From assembly GCA_030426955.1 (NCBI GenBank), contig JAUHXS010000003.1:186001-250000 (forward strand): a stretch of 64,000 bases of DNA, in the 5' to 3' direction. The DNA comes from Bacteroidia bacterium (GTDB lineage: Bacteria > Bacteroidota > Bacteroidia > Chitinophagales > JAUHXS01). The translations under genes and the position numbers were made by a program. The notes below the pieces were generated by a model that worked only from the letters and a program-made list of their open reading frames with translations, was not told where the DNA came from and searched no databases. Below, piece after piece: positions 51,616 to 61,856 of this stretch. Numbering within the stretch: the first letter of the stretch is position 1; the number at the start of each line of letters is the position of its first letter.

Positions 51616-53385
51616 TCAAGCCCTTTTAGGGCTCTTATCTTGAGAAAACTGGTTGTGATATAGTTTGTAATACCATCCTTGTTGACCTAATAGTGATTCG
51701 TGAGTGCCAACCTCCTTAATCTCTCCTTTATCAAGTACCATTATTTTGTCGGCATGACGAATGGTAGAAAGTCTATGAGCTATTACAATCGAGGTCCTGT
51801 CTTTGACAATTTGCTCAACAGCATTTTGAATGATTCTCTCTGACTCTGAATCAATGGAGGACGTTGCTTCATCTAAAATCAAAATTTTAGGGTCAAATAC
51901 CATTGCCCTTACAAATGAAATGAGTTGCCTTTGCCCTACGGATAAGGTGGCACCACGTTCCATAACTTGATAGTCGTATTTTCCTGGGAGTGCTTCAATA
52001 AAATCATGTGCTCCCATAGCTTTAGAGGCTTCAATAACTTTTGATTTTGAAATATGCTCGTTGTTGAGTGTGATATTTTGAAGAATGGTTCCTGAAAATA
52101 GGAATACATCTTGAAGTACAAGGCTGATGTTTTCCCTTAAAGAATGCAAATCATATAGATTTAATTCAATGTCATCAATTTTAATGTTACCACTATTAAT
52201 TTCATAGAATCTGTTTAGTATATTGATGATAGAGGTCTTGCCTGACCCAGTAGCACCAATAATGGCAAGTGTTTCCCCTTTTTGTACTTCGAAACTGATG
52301 TTTTTAAGTACCATTTCCTCCTTATTGTAAGCAAATGAAACATCATTAAATTGAATATGTCCTTTGATGTCTTTTGCTAAAATAGATCCTTGGTTTTGAA
52401 TGGTTTGGTTTGTATCTAATATGTTGAATACTCTCCCAGAAGCTACTAAGCCCATTTGTAATGTATTGAACTTGTCTGCCAACATCCTAATAGGTCTAAA
52501 TAACATATTTAAATACAGAATAAAAGCTACCAATGTTCCTAAGGTGGCTTGATCTTTAATAACCTCATTGGCTCCCCACCAAATCAATAAACCAAGAGCG
52601 CTTGCCAGAATAATTTCTACTACTGGGAAAAAGATAGCGTAGTACAGAACAGAATTGATATTGGCCTCTTTTTGCCTTTCATTGATTTTGAAGAATTTTT
52701 GATATTCTCTCTCTTGTGCATTAAAAAGTTGGATAATACTCATGCCAGTGATGTGTTCTTGTACAAAGGCATTGAGCCGTGATGTTTGTTCCCTGACTAT
52801 CTGAAAAGCAGATTTTACCTTTTCCTTAAATATGTAAGTACTTATAATCATTAGTGGTAATACAGATAGGCAGATTAAGGTAAGTGATAAATTAGTTGCT
52901 GCCATGATAGAAATAACAGCAATGAGCATGATGAGGTCTGCAAAAATGGTAATGATTCCTTGAGAGAAGGTGTCATTAATAGCTTCAGTATCATTGATGG
53001 TTCTTGTTGTAGAGGCTCCTATTGGCGTCTTATCAAAATAGGTCAACTTAAGGCTCATTAAGTGACTAAATACCCTAGATCTTAAATCTTTAATAATAGA
53101 TTGTCCTATCCAGCTACTTCGATAAATAAATGCATATCGCACCAATGATTCTGATAATAATACACCGACCATTAATAGTGTCATTTTAATCAAACCTTGT
53201 TCGTCTAACTTTAATATATATTGGTCAATCGTATGTTGAACAAGCCAAGCTCTTGCCGGAGAAAGTATTGCCAATACTAATGCCAAAAATATAGCAATGC
53301 CCATCTGTATTTTGTAAGGTCGTGCCAGAGAAAGCACCCTTATAAATAAGCTAAAGTCAAAAGGATTCTTTTTTTGTTGTGACAT
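51616..53385 (-). CDS. ABC exporter, fused membrane and ATP-binding domains (MsbA type)
   Basis: A 589-residue half-transporter: six membrane helices in residues about 20-320, then the ATPase with Walker A GATGSGKTS, signature LSVGQRQLISFVRAM and Walker B ILILDEATSSID. The LSVGQ form in place of LSGGQ is common for this group in Bacteroidota. It should act as a dimer to export lipids or drugs; the substrate is unknown. It starts 3 bp before the truA stop, so the two are probably cotranscribed. Confidence 0.92.
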   Translation of the reverse strand: MSQQKKNPFDFSLFIRVLSLARPYKIQMGIAIFLALVLAILSPARAWLVQHTIDQYILKLDEQGLIKMTLLMVGVLLSESLVRYAFIYRSSWIGQSIIKDLRSRVFSHLMSLKLTYFDKTPIGASTTRTINDTEAINDTFSQGIITIFADLIMLIAVISIMAATNLSLTLICLSVLPLMIISTYIFKEKVKSAFQIVREQTSRLNAFVQEHITGMSIIQLFNAQEREYQKFFKINERQKEANINSVLYYAIFFPVVEIILASALGLLIWWGANEVIKDQATLGTLVAFILYLNMLFRPIRMLADKFNTLQMGLVASGRVFNILDTNQTIQNQGSILAKDIKGHIQFNDVSFAYNKEEMVLKNISFEVQKGETLAIIGATGSGKTSIINILNRFYEINSGNIKIDDIELNLYDLHSLRENISLVLQDVFLFSGTILQNITLNNEHISKSKVIEASKAMGAHDFIEALPGKYDYQVMERGATLSVGQRQLISFVRAMVFDPKILILDEATSSIDSESERIIQNAVEQIVKDRTSIVIAHRLSTIRHADKIMVLDKGEIKEVGTHESLLGQQGWYYKLYHNQFSQDKSPKRA

Positions 53386-53388
53386 CCT

Positions 53389-54147
53389 TTACAAATATGG
53401 GTAAATTACTTCAGTTAAATACAAGCCTTGTGGAGGAGGGGAAAAGTCTGCCATTTGAGGATTTTTCGAGAGAATTATATTTTTAAAGTCATCTATACTA
53501 AGCGCTTTTTTGCCAACAAGAATTAGTGTTCCCACAATTGCTCTTACCATTCCTCTTAAAAACCGATTAGCTGTAATGTGAAAAACAAGACAATCCTGCT
53601 CACTAAACATAGCCTTGTCTATTTTTTCCCATCTTGCCTCTTTGATATTACAAATCTTTGTTTTTACATCTGTTTTGGGCTTGCAAAACGAGGTGAAATC
53701 TTCAAAGTCCATCAACAGTTTTGCAGCTTTATTCATTAGTTCAGTGTCTAGGAATCCATATCGGTAACGATAACTTAAATCTTCTAGAAATGGATTTTTG
53801 TTGAAGTGAATGTGGTATTCATATTTTCGTTCTGTCGCATCAAATCTAGAATGGGATGTTTCTTGTACTGGAGTAATTGATTTTAAAACGATGTCATTAG
53901 GCATAAAGATGTTCATTCGGTAAAGAAAATCTTCAGGGATTGAGATATCTAAATCAAAATGTAAGAAGTTTTGTCTAGCGTGTACTCCTTTATCCGTTCT
54001 GCTTGCACAGGTTGTTTTTATAGGATGATTAAGAATGGTTGATAGTGCATTATCTAACGCTCCTTGAATGGAGGAAGCATTTTTTTGTACCTGTAGCCCG
54101 TTGTATTTTTTACCATTATATGATATCTCCAAAAAGTATCTATGCAT
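53389..54147 (-). CDS. truA: tRNA pseudouridine synthase TruA
   Basis: Makes pseudouridine at positions 38-40 of the tRNA anticodon stem. The start is at MHRYFLEISYNGKKYNG; the longer frame overlaps the upstream gene needlessly. CASRTDKGVHA carries the catalytic Asp52, and NRFLRGMVRAIVGTLI is the C-terminal family motif. The 252-residue length is normal. Its first 8 bp overlap the 3' end of the membrane-protein gene. Confidence 0.97.
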   Translation of the reverse strand: MHRYFLEISYNGKKYNGLQVQKNASSIQGALDNALSTILNHPIKTTCASRTDKGVHARQNFLHFDLDISIPEDFLYRMNIFMPNDIVLKSITPVQETSHSRFDATERKYEYHIHFNKNPFLEDLSYRYRYGFLDTELMNKAAKLLMDFEDFTSFCKPKTDVKTKICNIKEARWEKIDKAMFSEQDCLVFHITANRFLRGMVRAIVGTLILVGKKALSIDDFKNIILSKNPQMADFSPPPQGLYLTEVIYPYL

Positions 54148-55468
54148 TAGAAGGCTTTTGTTTGTTTTTAGCAGAGTCAATAATTAGATAGAGACCTGCT
54201 ACAAAGAAAGGTAAACATGGAATTTTATACCTTGCCAAGGCACCAAAATTATAGGTGGAAAATCCGACTGCAAAGGCAAATATTAACGCAAAAGACATAT
54301 TAAAAAGAATAAAAGGATCGCGGAATACGGTTCTGAAAAAACTAAAGAAGCCTGTCTTAAAGAAAGCTTTAATAGTAAGAAATAAGATGAAAAGACTTTC
54401 CAGGGCAGTAAGTAGCATAAAAGGATTCCGAACTTCCCATAAATAGGGTCGAAATAAGGTTACATTGATTGCAGCAGGGATAGTAGATAGTATTTCCTGA
54501 GGTGATCCTGACTGGATTCCCAAGTTGTATCCTGAGCCTTGATCATTTCTGGCCAAGTAACTGTGCCATCTTTGCATGGATGCGGCGCTATCAAAGACAT
54601 TAGAAGCGGCATATTTCTCAAATTCTTCACCGAGTTGTTGAATTAAAAAAAAACTGATAGTAATAGATGATATGATGATCAAAGGAGCAATTGTTCTTCT
54701 TAAAAAAGGAGAGTTGATTTGTTCCTTATAATGAAGTAAAATCCAAAATAATAAAGGTGGCAAAAAGCTTAAGAGAATATATATCTTAATATTGATAATT
54801 AGAAAAGCACAAGCAGAACCAGTAATCACATTGGTTAAGATATCTTTTCTCTCAATAAATACTTTATATACAGAATAGGTTAACCAAGCAAGGCTGGCGA
54901 AGGTTACGGTATCTTTAAATAATCCTGAACCCCAAAAAACAACTGATGGCATAAATAATATTGCAATAGCCAGCTCTCGATATAAATGAGGATACAAGCG
55001 GACAAAAAGTGTATATAATTTCCACACTCCAAAGAAGGAAAAAGTTGCAAAAATAACGGAAATGGTGAGGTAAGTATTAAAGCAAAAGAATCCAATAAAA
55101 GATGCAAGCCTGACGATCATAAATGTACCTGGGTCTCTAAATGTCCATATATTTTGAGTGTACTTCACCGTTTCTGGAATGTAAACACCTGCTTCTTCAA
55201 ATATAATGGTAAAGGCAGCCTGTGGGCTTTCTGTAAATGCTTGCCAAATAACCTTTGTCCCTTGATAAAACGTAAAAGTATCTCCACCATTATAGTAATA
55301 TTGATAAATCAATCCAGTGGCAATTGCTCCAACAATTCTTAAAGTAAGTGCCCAAAGGAAAAACTTCTTGTAGTCTAAATGACTGTCTATTCTAGATCTT
55401 ACAATGTAAGCTAGTACATATATAAATAGCAGATAAATGGGCGTTAAGATAAAGTCCAATCCTGTCAT
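54140..55468 (-). CDS. Polytopic membrane protein, possibly glycan-related
   Basis: A 442-residue protein with about ten membrane helices. YNGGDTFTFYQG after the second helix, a loop with an acidic pair and LFKDTVTFASLAWLTY recall GT-C glycosyltransferases or EpsG-like polysaccharide membrane proteins, but no motif is decisive. It is divergent from the polysaccharide gene set at 55570-62906, which supports such a role by context only. The gene overlaps truA by 8 bp. Confidence 0.6.
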   Translation of the reverse strand: MTGLDFILTPIYLLFIYVLAYIVRSRIDSHLDYKKFFLWALTLRIVGAIATGLIYQYYYNGGDTFTFYQGTKVIWQAFTESPQAAFTIIFEEAGVYIPETVKYTQNIWTFRDPGTFMIVRLASFIGFFCFNTYLTISVIFATFSFFGVWKLYTLFVRLYPHLYRELAIAILFMPSVVFWGSGLFKDTVTFASLAWLTYSVYKVFIERKDILTNVITGSACAFLIINIKIYILLSFLPPLLFWILLHYKEQINSPFLRRTIAPLIIISSITISFFLIQQLGEEFEKYAASNVFDSAASMQRWHSYLARNDQGSGYNLGIQSGSPQEILSTIPAAINVTLFRPYLWEVRNPFMLLTALESLFILFLTIKAFFKTGFFSFFRTVFRDPFILFNMSFALIFAFAVGFSTYNFGALARYKIPCLPFFVAGLYLIIDSAKNKQKPSNA

Positions 55469-55569
55469 AGGTCGAAGTAAATTTAACTAGATTAATCCTT
55501 TAATTTTAATTTTTAAGATAGCCTTGAAGTATTGAGATACCTTTTCTTTAAAAAGTATAATTTTACAAT

Positions 55570-57453
55570 ATGTGTGGTATTGTCGGTTATTTAGAGTTAA
55601 AAGATAATGTAGTCCATCCAAAAGTCTTAAAGTCAGCAGTATCAAAAATGACTTCGAGAGGGCCAAATAGCTCAGGAACATTTGTGTATGGTAATTGTGG
55701 ACTTGGTCATACAAGACTTTCTATAATTGACCTGAGTCAAGAAGGCAATCAACCAATGCTAGATCACACTGGAAGATATGTTATTGCCTACAATGGAGAG
55801 GTTTACAACTACAAAGAAATTAAGAAGAAACTTGAAGGGAAAGGTGTTGTGTTTGCATCAGCAACTGATACAGAAGTAGTTTTAAATGCATACATCCAGT
55901 TTGGGGAAAGCTGTTTAAACGATTTAAATGGTTTTTTTGCTTTTGCAATATATGATAAGCATAGTGGTGATGTTTTTCTTGCAAGAGATAAGTCTGGTAT
56001 CAAGCCGCTATACTGGTATCAAGATGAAGAGAAAATAATTTTTGCATCGGAGATAAAGGCTATCGTTGAGTTTGGTATTGACAAAGCAATTGATGAAATA
56101 TCTCTTTATGAGTATTTACAGAGAAATTACATTACGGCTCCAAACTCAATTTTTGAAAAGATCAAAAAAATAAGCCCTGGGTATTATATGAAAATATGTA
56201 AGGAAGGGATTGCTACAAATGCCTTTTACGAGCATAAAACATCCTCTAGGAATAATATTTTGAATGATTATGATTCAGCAAAAAAGCAATTAAGGGAATT
56301 GCTAAAGGTCTCCGTGAGCGATAGACTAATGTCGGATGTTCCCCTTGGAGCTTTCCTTAGTGGAGGAGTTGACTCATCTATAATATCTGGTCTTGCAGTT
56401 CAGGAAAAAACTGATTTACAGACTTTTTCTATAGGCTATGCTGATGAGTCATTTTTTGATGAAACGGAGTATGCTAACTTAATGGCAAAGCGACTCAAAA
56501 CAGATCATACTGTTTTTAACCTTTCAACGAGTGATTTAGAGGAGCATATCAATGATTTTTTAGATTACCATGATGAGCCATTTGCAGATTCAAGTGCTTT
56601 GCCCACCTACATTTTAAGTAAAAAGACAAAAGCATATGTCTCTGTAGCGCTGTCTGGAGATGGAGCAGATGAGCTTTTTGGGGGGTATAATAAATACTAT
56701 GCAGTGCAGAAAGCACAGGAAAACTATTTTGTTTCACAGCTTTTGAAAGGTGCCTTGCCAATCTTAGAAGTTTTACCCAAGTCTAGAAATGGTAAGCTTC
56801 AAAATAAAATAAGGCAACTTCATCGATTTGCTTCTTTCTTAAATCTAAGCGAAAAAGAAAGATATTGGTTTTTGAGCACAGTTACTGATGAATCCAAGGC
56901 ATTGGCCTATTTAAAAGCTAAAGTGGATTTGGGAAAATACGAGGAAAGAAGAAAATGTTTGACAAAAGATATATCAGAAGGTGCCCTGAATGAATATTTT
57001 TTGTCTGATTTGAAGACAGTTTTGCCAGGAGACATGCTATATAAAGTAGATAAAATGTCTATGGCAAACTCTTTAGAAGTAAGAGTTCCCTTTTTAGACC
57101 ATAGGATTATGAATCTTGCCTTATCAATACCTACTGAGTTTAAAATGGACGGTAAAATGCGGAAGAAAATTTTGAAAGAAGCATTTAAAGATATTTTGCC
57201 ACTGGAAATCCTTCAAAGATCAAAGAAAGGTTTTGAAGTGCCACTTTTAAAACTTTTAAAAGGAACGTTGAAAGGAAAAATTGATGATTACATACTCAAT
57301 AGAGATTTTATAGAAACACAGGGCCTTTTCAATTATAGTAATTTAGAAATCCTTTCAAAGAAATTAACCTCATCAAATCCTGAAGATAGCCAGATTAAAA
57401 TCTGGAATTTAATGTTGTTTCAGCATTGGTGGAAAAAATATATGGATATCTGA
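55570..57453 (+). CDS. asnB: Asparagine synthase (glutamine-hydrolysing), surface-glycan type
   Basis: A 627-residue class B asparagine synthetase. Cys2 in MCGIVGYLEL is the glutaminase nucleophile; RLSIIDLS and YNGEVYNY complete that domain. The synthase domain has the PP-loop LSGGVDSS near residue 262. Such AsnB proteins at the head of polysaccharide clusters are often amidotransferases that modify sugars or lipids rather than enzymes for free asparagine, so the true acceptor is open. The glycosyltransferase gene follows after 1 bp. Confidence 0.92.
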   Translation: MCGIVGYLELKDNVVHPKVLKSAVSKMTSRGPNSSGTFVYGNCGLGHTRLSIIDLSQEGNQPMLDHTGRYVIAYNGEVYNYKEIKKKLEGKGVVFASATDTEVVLNAYIQFGESCLNDLNGFFAFAIYDKHSGDVFLARDKSGIKPLYWYQDEEKIIFASEIKAIVEFGIDKAIDEISLYEYLQRNYITAPNSIFEKIKKISPGYYMKICKEGIATNAFYEHKTSSRNNILNDYDSAKKQLRELLKVSVSDRLMSDVPLGAFLSGGVDSSIISGLAVQEKTDLQTFSIGYADESFFDETEYANLMAKRLKTDHTVFNLSTSDLEEHINDFLDYHDEPFADSSALPTYILSKKTKAYVSVALSGDGADELFGGYNKYYAVQKAQENYFVSQLLKGALPILEVLPKSRNGKLQNKIRQLHRFASFLNLSEKERYWFLSTVTDESKALAYLKAKVDLGKYEERRKCLTKDISEGALNEYFLSDLKTVLPGDMLYKVDKMSMANSLEVRVPFLDHRIMNLALSIPTEFKMDGKMRKKILKEAFKDILPLEILQRSKKGFEVPLLKLLKGTLKGKIDDYILNRDFIETQGLFNYSNLEILSKKLTSSNPEDSQIKIWNLMLFQHWWKKYMDI

Positions 57454-57454
57454 A

Positions 57455-58633
57455 ATGCCTAAAATACTGCGAATAATCAACCGATTAAATCTTGGTGGAC
57501 CTACTTACAATGTAGCATATTTGAGTAAGTACTTAGAGCCAGAGTATGAAACGTTATTACTTTCAGGAATGAAAGATGATAGTGAGGCCAGTTCTGAATT
57601 CATAGTCAATAAGCTTGGTATTAAGCCTTTATATCTTAAAACGATGAGGCGGGAGATAAGCTTGCTTGATGATTACAAAGCTTATCAAGAGATCAAAAGA
57701 ATAATAAAAGAGTTTCAACCAGATATTGTTCATACTCATGCCTCAAAAGCAGGGGCATTAGGGAGATTGGCCGCTTATAGTAGTAAAGTGCCTGTTATTG
57801 TTCATACATTTCATGGCCATACATTTCATTCTTATTTTGGAAAAATTAAGACTAGATTTTTTTTAACGATAGAGAGATTCTTGGCAAAAAGGACGACAAA
57901 GATAATAGCAATCAGTGCGTTGCAAAAAGCAGATTTAACCGAGCAATACAATATCTGCGAAAAAGATAAAATATCTGTTGTTCCACTTGGGTTTGACTTG
58001 AATCGCTTTAAAGAGAGCAAACTATCAAATAGAGAGAAATTCAGAACTCAATATCATATTGATCAAGGTGAAATAGCGATCGGCATTGTAGGAAGATTAG
58101 TACCAATTAAAAACCATGAATTATTTTTAAATGCTATCAATGAGGTGGCTAGAGGATCAAATAAAAAGGTAAAGTTTTTTATAATTGGTGATGGTGAATT
58201 GAAAGGTGAGCTTTTAAAAAAAGCAGATGAACTAGGAATAAGTTATTCCTTGTCAAATGATCCTGAAAAAATCTTGTATTTCACCTCTTGGATTGAGCGT
58301 ATAGAAGTTGCCTATGCTGGCTTAGATATTGTTGCACTGACTTCTTTTAATGAAGGGACACCCGTGAGTCTTATTGAAGCTCAGGCATCTGGTAAACCTG
58401 TTGTTAGTACAAATGTAGGAGGGGTAAACGATATTATTAAAGATGGGGAAAGTGGAATTTTAGTCAATGATTTTACAGTTAGCTGCTTTTCTAATGCTTT
58501 GCTAAGGCTATGTGATGATGAGATGCTAAGGGAGAAAATGTCTGGAAATGGCAACCATGTATATGATAGTCATAGTTATACAGTTTTGGTCAATAATGTG
58601 GGCAAGTTGTATAAAGAATTATTGAATAGCTAA
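57455..58633 (+). CDS. Glycosyltransferase family 4-like
   Basis: A 392-residue GT-B glycosyltransferase. The N-terminal half has LGGPTYNVAYLSKYL and DIVHTHASKAGALGRLA; the C-terminal half has GIVGRLVPIKNHELFLNA and the nucleotide-sugar motif FNEGTPVSLIEAQASGKPVV. It should add a sugar from a nucleotide donor to a lipid-linked glycan on the inner face of the inner membrane. Donor and acceptor are unknown. It starts 1 bp after asnB. Confidence 0.92.
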   Translation: MPKILRIINRLNLGGPTYNVAYLSKYLEPEYETLLLSGMKDDSEASSEFIVNKLGIKPLYLKTMRREISLLDDYKAYQEIKRIIKEFQPDIVHTHASKAGALGRLAAYSSKVPVIVHTFHGHTFHSYFGKIKTRFFLTIERFLAKRTTKIIAISALQKADLTEQYNICEKDKISVVPLGFDLNRFKESKLSNREKFRTQYHIDQGEIAIGIVGRLVPIKNHELFLNAINEVARGSNKKVKFFIIGDGELKGELLKKADELGISYSLSNDPEKILYFTSWIERIEVAYAGLDIVALTSFNEGTPVSLIEAQASGKPVVSTNVGGVNDIIKDGESGILVNDFTVSCFSNALLRLCDDEMLREKMSGNGNHVYDSHSYTVLVNNVGKLYKELLNS

Positions 58634-58640
58634 TATTTCA

Positions 58641-58648
58641 TATCTTTG
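58641..58648 (+). promoter_or_regulatory. -7 promoter element TATCTTTG before the polysaccharide export genes
   Basis: TATCTTTG matches TAnnTTTG and lies 9 bp before the ATG at 58658, just after the glycosyltransferase stop. It gives the export genes a possible start of their own. No -33 box in the right place. Confidence 0.5.
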
Positions 58649-58657
58649 CGTCATAAG

Positions 58658-59431
58658 ATGAAGATAAATAAGCTTTTTTTTTCAGGAATAGTATTACTGC
58701 TTGGATTAAGTTCCTGTCGTTCATTATATCCTACTTTAATGCTAAAAGATGCGGAGCAGAACATTTCTGTTACTCCAACAGATAGCAATACAATAAGAGA
58801 TTATAGAATAAAACTTGGAGATAGGTTAGATATTCAGACATATACCAACAATGGTTATCAGCTTATTAATGTATTATCTCAACAAAATCAAGGTGGAGTA
58901 ATTAGACAACAAACTATCAGTTATCTAGTCGATAATAAGGGGATTGTCAAGTTGCCGGTAATAGATACTCTTAAACTCGTAGGTTTGACTATACGAGAAG
59001 CTGAAAATTTAATCGAAGATAGATACTCGGAATATTATAAAGAACCTTTTGTTACCGTCAGAATAACGAATAGGCGAGTATTTTTAATTCTTGGGGAAGG
59101 ACCTTCTAAAGTGATCAATATAGCTGAAGAAAATCCAAGCTTATTTGAGGTCATAGCAAATGCAGGTGGAATAGGAGGCAATAACAAAGCGTATAAAATT
59201 AAAATTATTAGGGGAGATATTCAGAACCCAGAGATAAGAGTGATTGATTTACGAAAGATAGAGAACATGCATGAATCAGAACTATTTGTTATGGCAAATG
59301 ATATCATCTATGTAGAGCCTGCCAACAGATTTAACTCAGGCTTATCGAGAGTATTAGCACCTTATGCATCCATTATTGGAATTGTGGCAAGTTCTTTAAC
59401 GCTTTACTTCCTGTTAAGCGGGGGTAGGTAA
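58658..59431 (+). CDS. Polysaccharide export outer-membrane lipoprotein, Wza/OtnA family
   Basis: A 257-residue lipoprotein (signal ending LSSC). I use the ATG at 58658; a TTG 12 bp upstream lies in the promoter box. YRIKLGDRLDIQTYTNNGYQ is the poly-export domain, and TVRITNRRVFLILGEGPSK the SLBB-like part. The C-terminal hydrophobic helix (YASIIGIVASSLTLYFLLSG) is as in the Wza-type barrel of helices. It should form the outer-membrane exit for capsule or exopolysaccharide, paired with the Wzc-like kinase encoded 13 bp downstream. Confidence 0.92.
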   Translation: MKINKLFFSGIVLLLGLSSCRSLYPTLMLKDAEQNISVTPTDSNTIRDYRIKLGDRLDIQTYTNNGYQLINVLSQQNQGGVIRQQTISYLVDNKGIVKLPVIDTLKLVGLTIREAENLIEDRYSEYYKEPFVTVRITNRRVFLILGEGPSKVINIAEENPSLFEVIANAGGIGGNNKAYKIKIIRGDIQNPEIRVIDLRKIENMHESELFVMANDIIYVEPANRFNSGLSRVLAPYASIIGIVASSLTLYFLLSGGR

Positions 59432-59444
59432 TCACTCTTAAATC

Positions 59445-61829
59445 TTGCAAACTCGAAATACCATACAAAACCCATTACAAAAGATTCTTGGAGAGGACTT
59501 GAATCTATCTCTGTTTTTTGCAGTAATCAAAAAGAACATTGTTTGGATATTCTTGTTTCTTGCTATTAGTATTACCATATCCTTTCTGTATATAAGATAT
59601 ACAATTCCTATATATCAATCTTCTTCCATAATCATAATAAAACCTGAATATACTAGCGAAGTACTCGATATACAGGATGTTATGCACAAAAATGAAGTAT
59701 ATAGTGAATTGGAGGTCATTAAATCAAAAGAAGTGCTTGCACGAGCAATAAATAAACTACCTCTAAATGTTACATATTATCAGAAAAACAATGTTCTAGA
59801 TAATGAATTATATCGAAAGTCTCCCTTTTTGGTTGATTTTGAGGTGACAGATCCAATGGTATACAAACAAAAAATAGACTTTGTCTTTAAAAGTGACGAA
59901 GATTATTTGATTAGTTTACCGTCTGCAGAAAGTAAAGATTATAAATTCAACCAATGGTACAAAACAAAATACGGCAGGCTTAGAGTTCGAAAAACATTGA
60001 TCGAAGAAATAGAGCAATATCTTGATAAAGAATATTACTTTTTTATTAATGATATGGAAAGCATTGCCAATAATCTTTCTTCAAGGCTAAGTGTTTATAT
60101 CGAAAACCCCAATGCTAATACAGTAGCAATATCACTTCAAGATCCCATACCACAAAAGGCAACGGAAATAGTTAATGCAGTTGCTAGTGAGTATCTTAAA
60201 TATGATCTAGAGAGTAGAAAAGAAAGTGCATCACTTATAATCAGCTTTATAGATGGGCAATTGTCTAGTGTTGGAGATGACTTGAGGTATTCTGAAGATC
60301 AACTAAAAGAATATAAAAAAGTAAATAGGATACTCGATCCTCAGAGGCATGAAAGCAAAATAACAGCTAATATCAATGCCCTAGAGCAACAGCAATTAGA
60401 CGAGATGCTTCAAGAAAATGCGTTGATATGGTTTAAAGAACATATAAAAAAAGGAGAGAATTTGTCTTCTATTACTGCAAGTGCATTAGGGGCTTCTTTT
60501 CAATCATTTAGTGTTTATATCAATAAGTTAAAAGAGTTGGAAGAAGATAGGGATGAATTGCTTTTAAGTGTAAAAGATAATACTCCAACGATGCAATTGC
60601 TTAAACAGCAAATAGAAGGGACACGAAAAGTATTGCTAGAGAGTGTGGAAGATGCAATAGAGTCTAATAAAATAAAGAGACAACTGCTCAATAAACAAGC
60701 GAATAAATATGAAGGAGACTTTCTTGCGCTTCCAGATAAGGAGGCAGAGTTTGTGAGGTTAAAGAGGCTGAATGCTATTAAGGAAAAGTTTTATTTGATG
60801 TTGTTAGACAAAAGGTCGGAGTTTTCGATTGTGAAAGAGGGAATAATATCTAATAAGGTCATATTAGAACCTGCTCAAACATCTTTTAGGCCGATTTCCC
60901 CAAACAAGAATCTAATTAGAATAGTGTGCCTTATGATAGGGATATCAGTAGGAGTTATCTTAATTATCATAAGGTATTTTATGCATAATAAAATAATATC
61001 CCTTCAAGAGCTTGAAAAATACTGTGAGGCAAATATATTAGGAGTAATACCAGCGTATAGAAAACAAAAACTGGATGTATCAAAACTAATTATTGATCAA
61101 AGCCCAAAATCAGCAATATCTGAGGCTTTTCGATCAATAAGAAGTAACCTTCAATTTATTCAGGCCGATGAAAATGATAAAAACAGTTCAAAAGTGATAG
61201 CGGTAACATCAACTATATCAGGAGAAGGGAAAACCTTTATTGCCTTGAATTTAGCGGGGATTATTGAGATTACTGGTAAGAAAATAATAATCCTTGATTT
61301 CGATATGCGAAAACCTAAAATTCATAAAGCTTTTGGACTAGAGAATACAATAGGCTTAAGCAACTATCTTATTTCTGATAAAAAATTAAATGATTGTATT
61401 CAGCCATCAGGCTATAGCAATATTGATATTATAACATCAGGGCCAATTCCTCCAAATCCTTCAGAGCTGATTAATTCAAAAATGCGAGATAACTTAATAG
61501 AAGATTTAAAGAATAAGTATGATGTTGTTATGATTGATACACCACCAATAGGTGTAGTGGTGGATGCAATGGGATTATTAAAAATTGCAGATTACCCTCT
61601 TTATGTGCTAAGAGCAAATTATTCAAGGCGAGATTTTGTGAACAATGTAAATAAAGTAAAAAGCGAAAATAAAGTAAATCATCTGTCTGTAATTCTTAAT
61701 TCCGTTGGAGATGGAGTTTCAAGCTATGGATACGGTTATGGATACGGCTACGGATATGGCTATGGATACTATTCTGATGAAAGTGATAAACACAAGGGGG
61801 TAGGGTTTGTAAAGCGATTTTTTAGTTAG
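59445..61829 (+). CDS. Polysaccharide co-polymerase and tyrosine autokinase, Wzc family
   Basis: A 794-residue inner-membrane protein starting with TTG. Two membrane helices (about residues 28-48 and 485-505) enclose a periplasmic Wzz domain with long coiled coils. The cytoplasmic bacterial tyrosine kinase has Walker A ISGEGKTF near residue 590, Walker A' IIILDFDMRKPK and Walker B VVMIDTPP. The C-terminus has the Tyr cluster YGYGYGYGYGYGYGYY, nine tyrosines, the autophosphorylation site that controls chain length and export. It works with the Wza-like protein upstream. Confidence 0.93.
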   Translation: MQTRNTIQNPLQKILGEDLNLSLFFAVIKKNIVWIFLFLAISITISFLYIRYTIPIYQSSSIIIIKPEYTSEVLDIQDVMHKNEVYSELEVIKSKEVLARAINKLPLNVTYYQKNNVLDNELYRKSPFLVDFEVTDPMVYKQKIDFVFKSDEDYLISLPSAESKDYKFNQWYKTKYGRLRVRKTLIEEIEQYLDKEYYFFINDMESIANNLSSRLSVYIENPNANTVAISLQDPIPQKATEIVNAVASEYLKYDLESRKESASLIISFIDGQLSSVGDDLRYSEDQLKEYKKVNRILDPQRHESKITANINALEQQQLDEMLQENALIWFKEHIKKGENLSSITASALGASFQSFSVYINKLKELEEDRDELLLSVKDNTPTMQLLKQQIEGTRKVLLESVEDAIESNKIKRQLLNKQANKYEGDFLALPDKEAEFVRLKRLNAIKEKFYLMLLDKRSEFSIVKEGIISNKVILEPAQTSFRPISPNKNLIRIVCLMIGISVGVILIIIRYFMHNKIISLQELEKYCEANILGVIPAYRKQKLDVSKLIIDQSPKSAISEAFRSIRSNLQFIQADENDKNSSKVIAVTSTISGEGKTFIALNLAGIIEITGKKIIILDFDMRKPKIHKAFGLENTIGLSNYLISDKKLNDCIQPSGYSNIDIITSGPIPPNPSELINSKMRDNLIEDLKNKYDVVMIDTPPIGVVVDAMGLLKIADYPLYVLRANYSRRDFVNNVNKVKSENKVNHLSVILNSVGDGVSSYGYGYGYGYGYGYGYYSDESDKHKGVGFVKRFFS
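61725..61772 (+). repeat. Hexanucleotide repeat coding the tyrosine cluster
   Basis: Seven imperfect TAYGGN units plus two Tyr codons (TAT/TAC GGA/GGT/GGC). The unit is 6 bp, so changes in copy number stay in frame and would alter the number of phosphorylatable tyrosines. Confidence 0.85.
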
Positions 61830-61856
61830 TGATACGGAGGGTTGGAGCACGTTATT

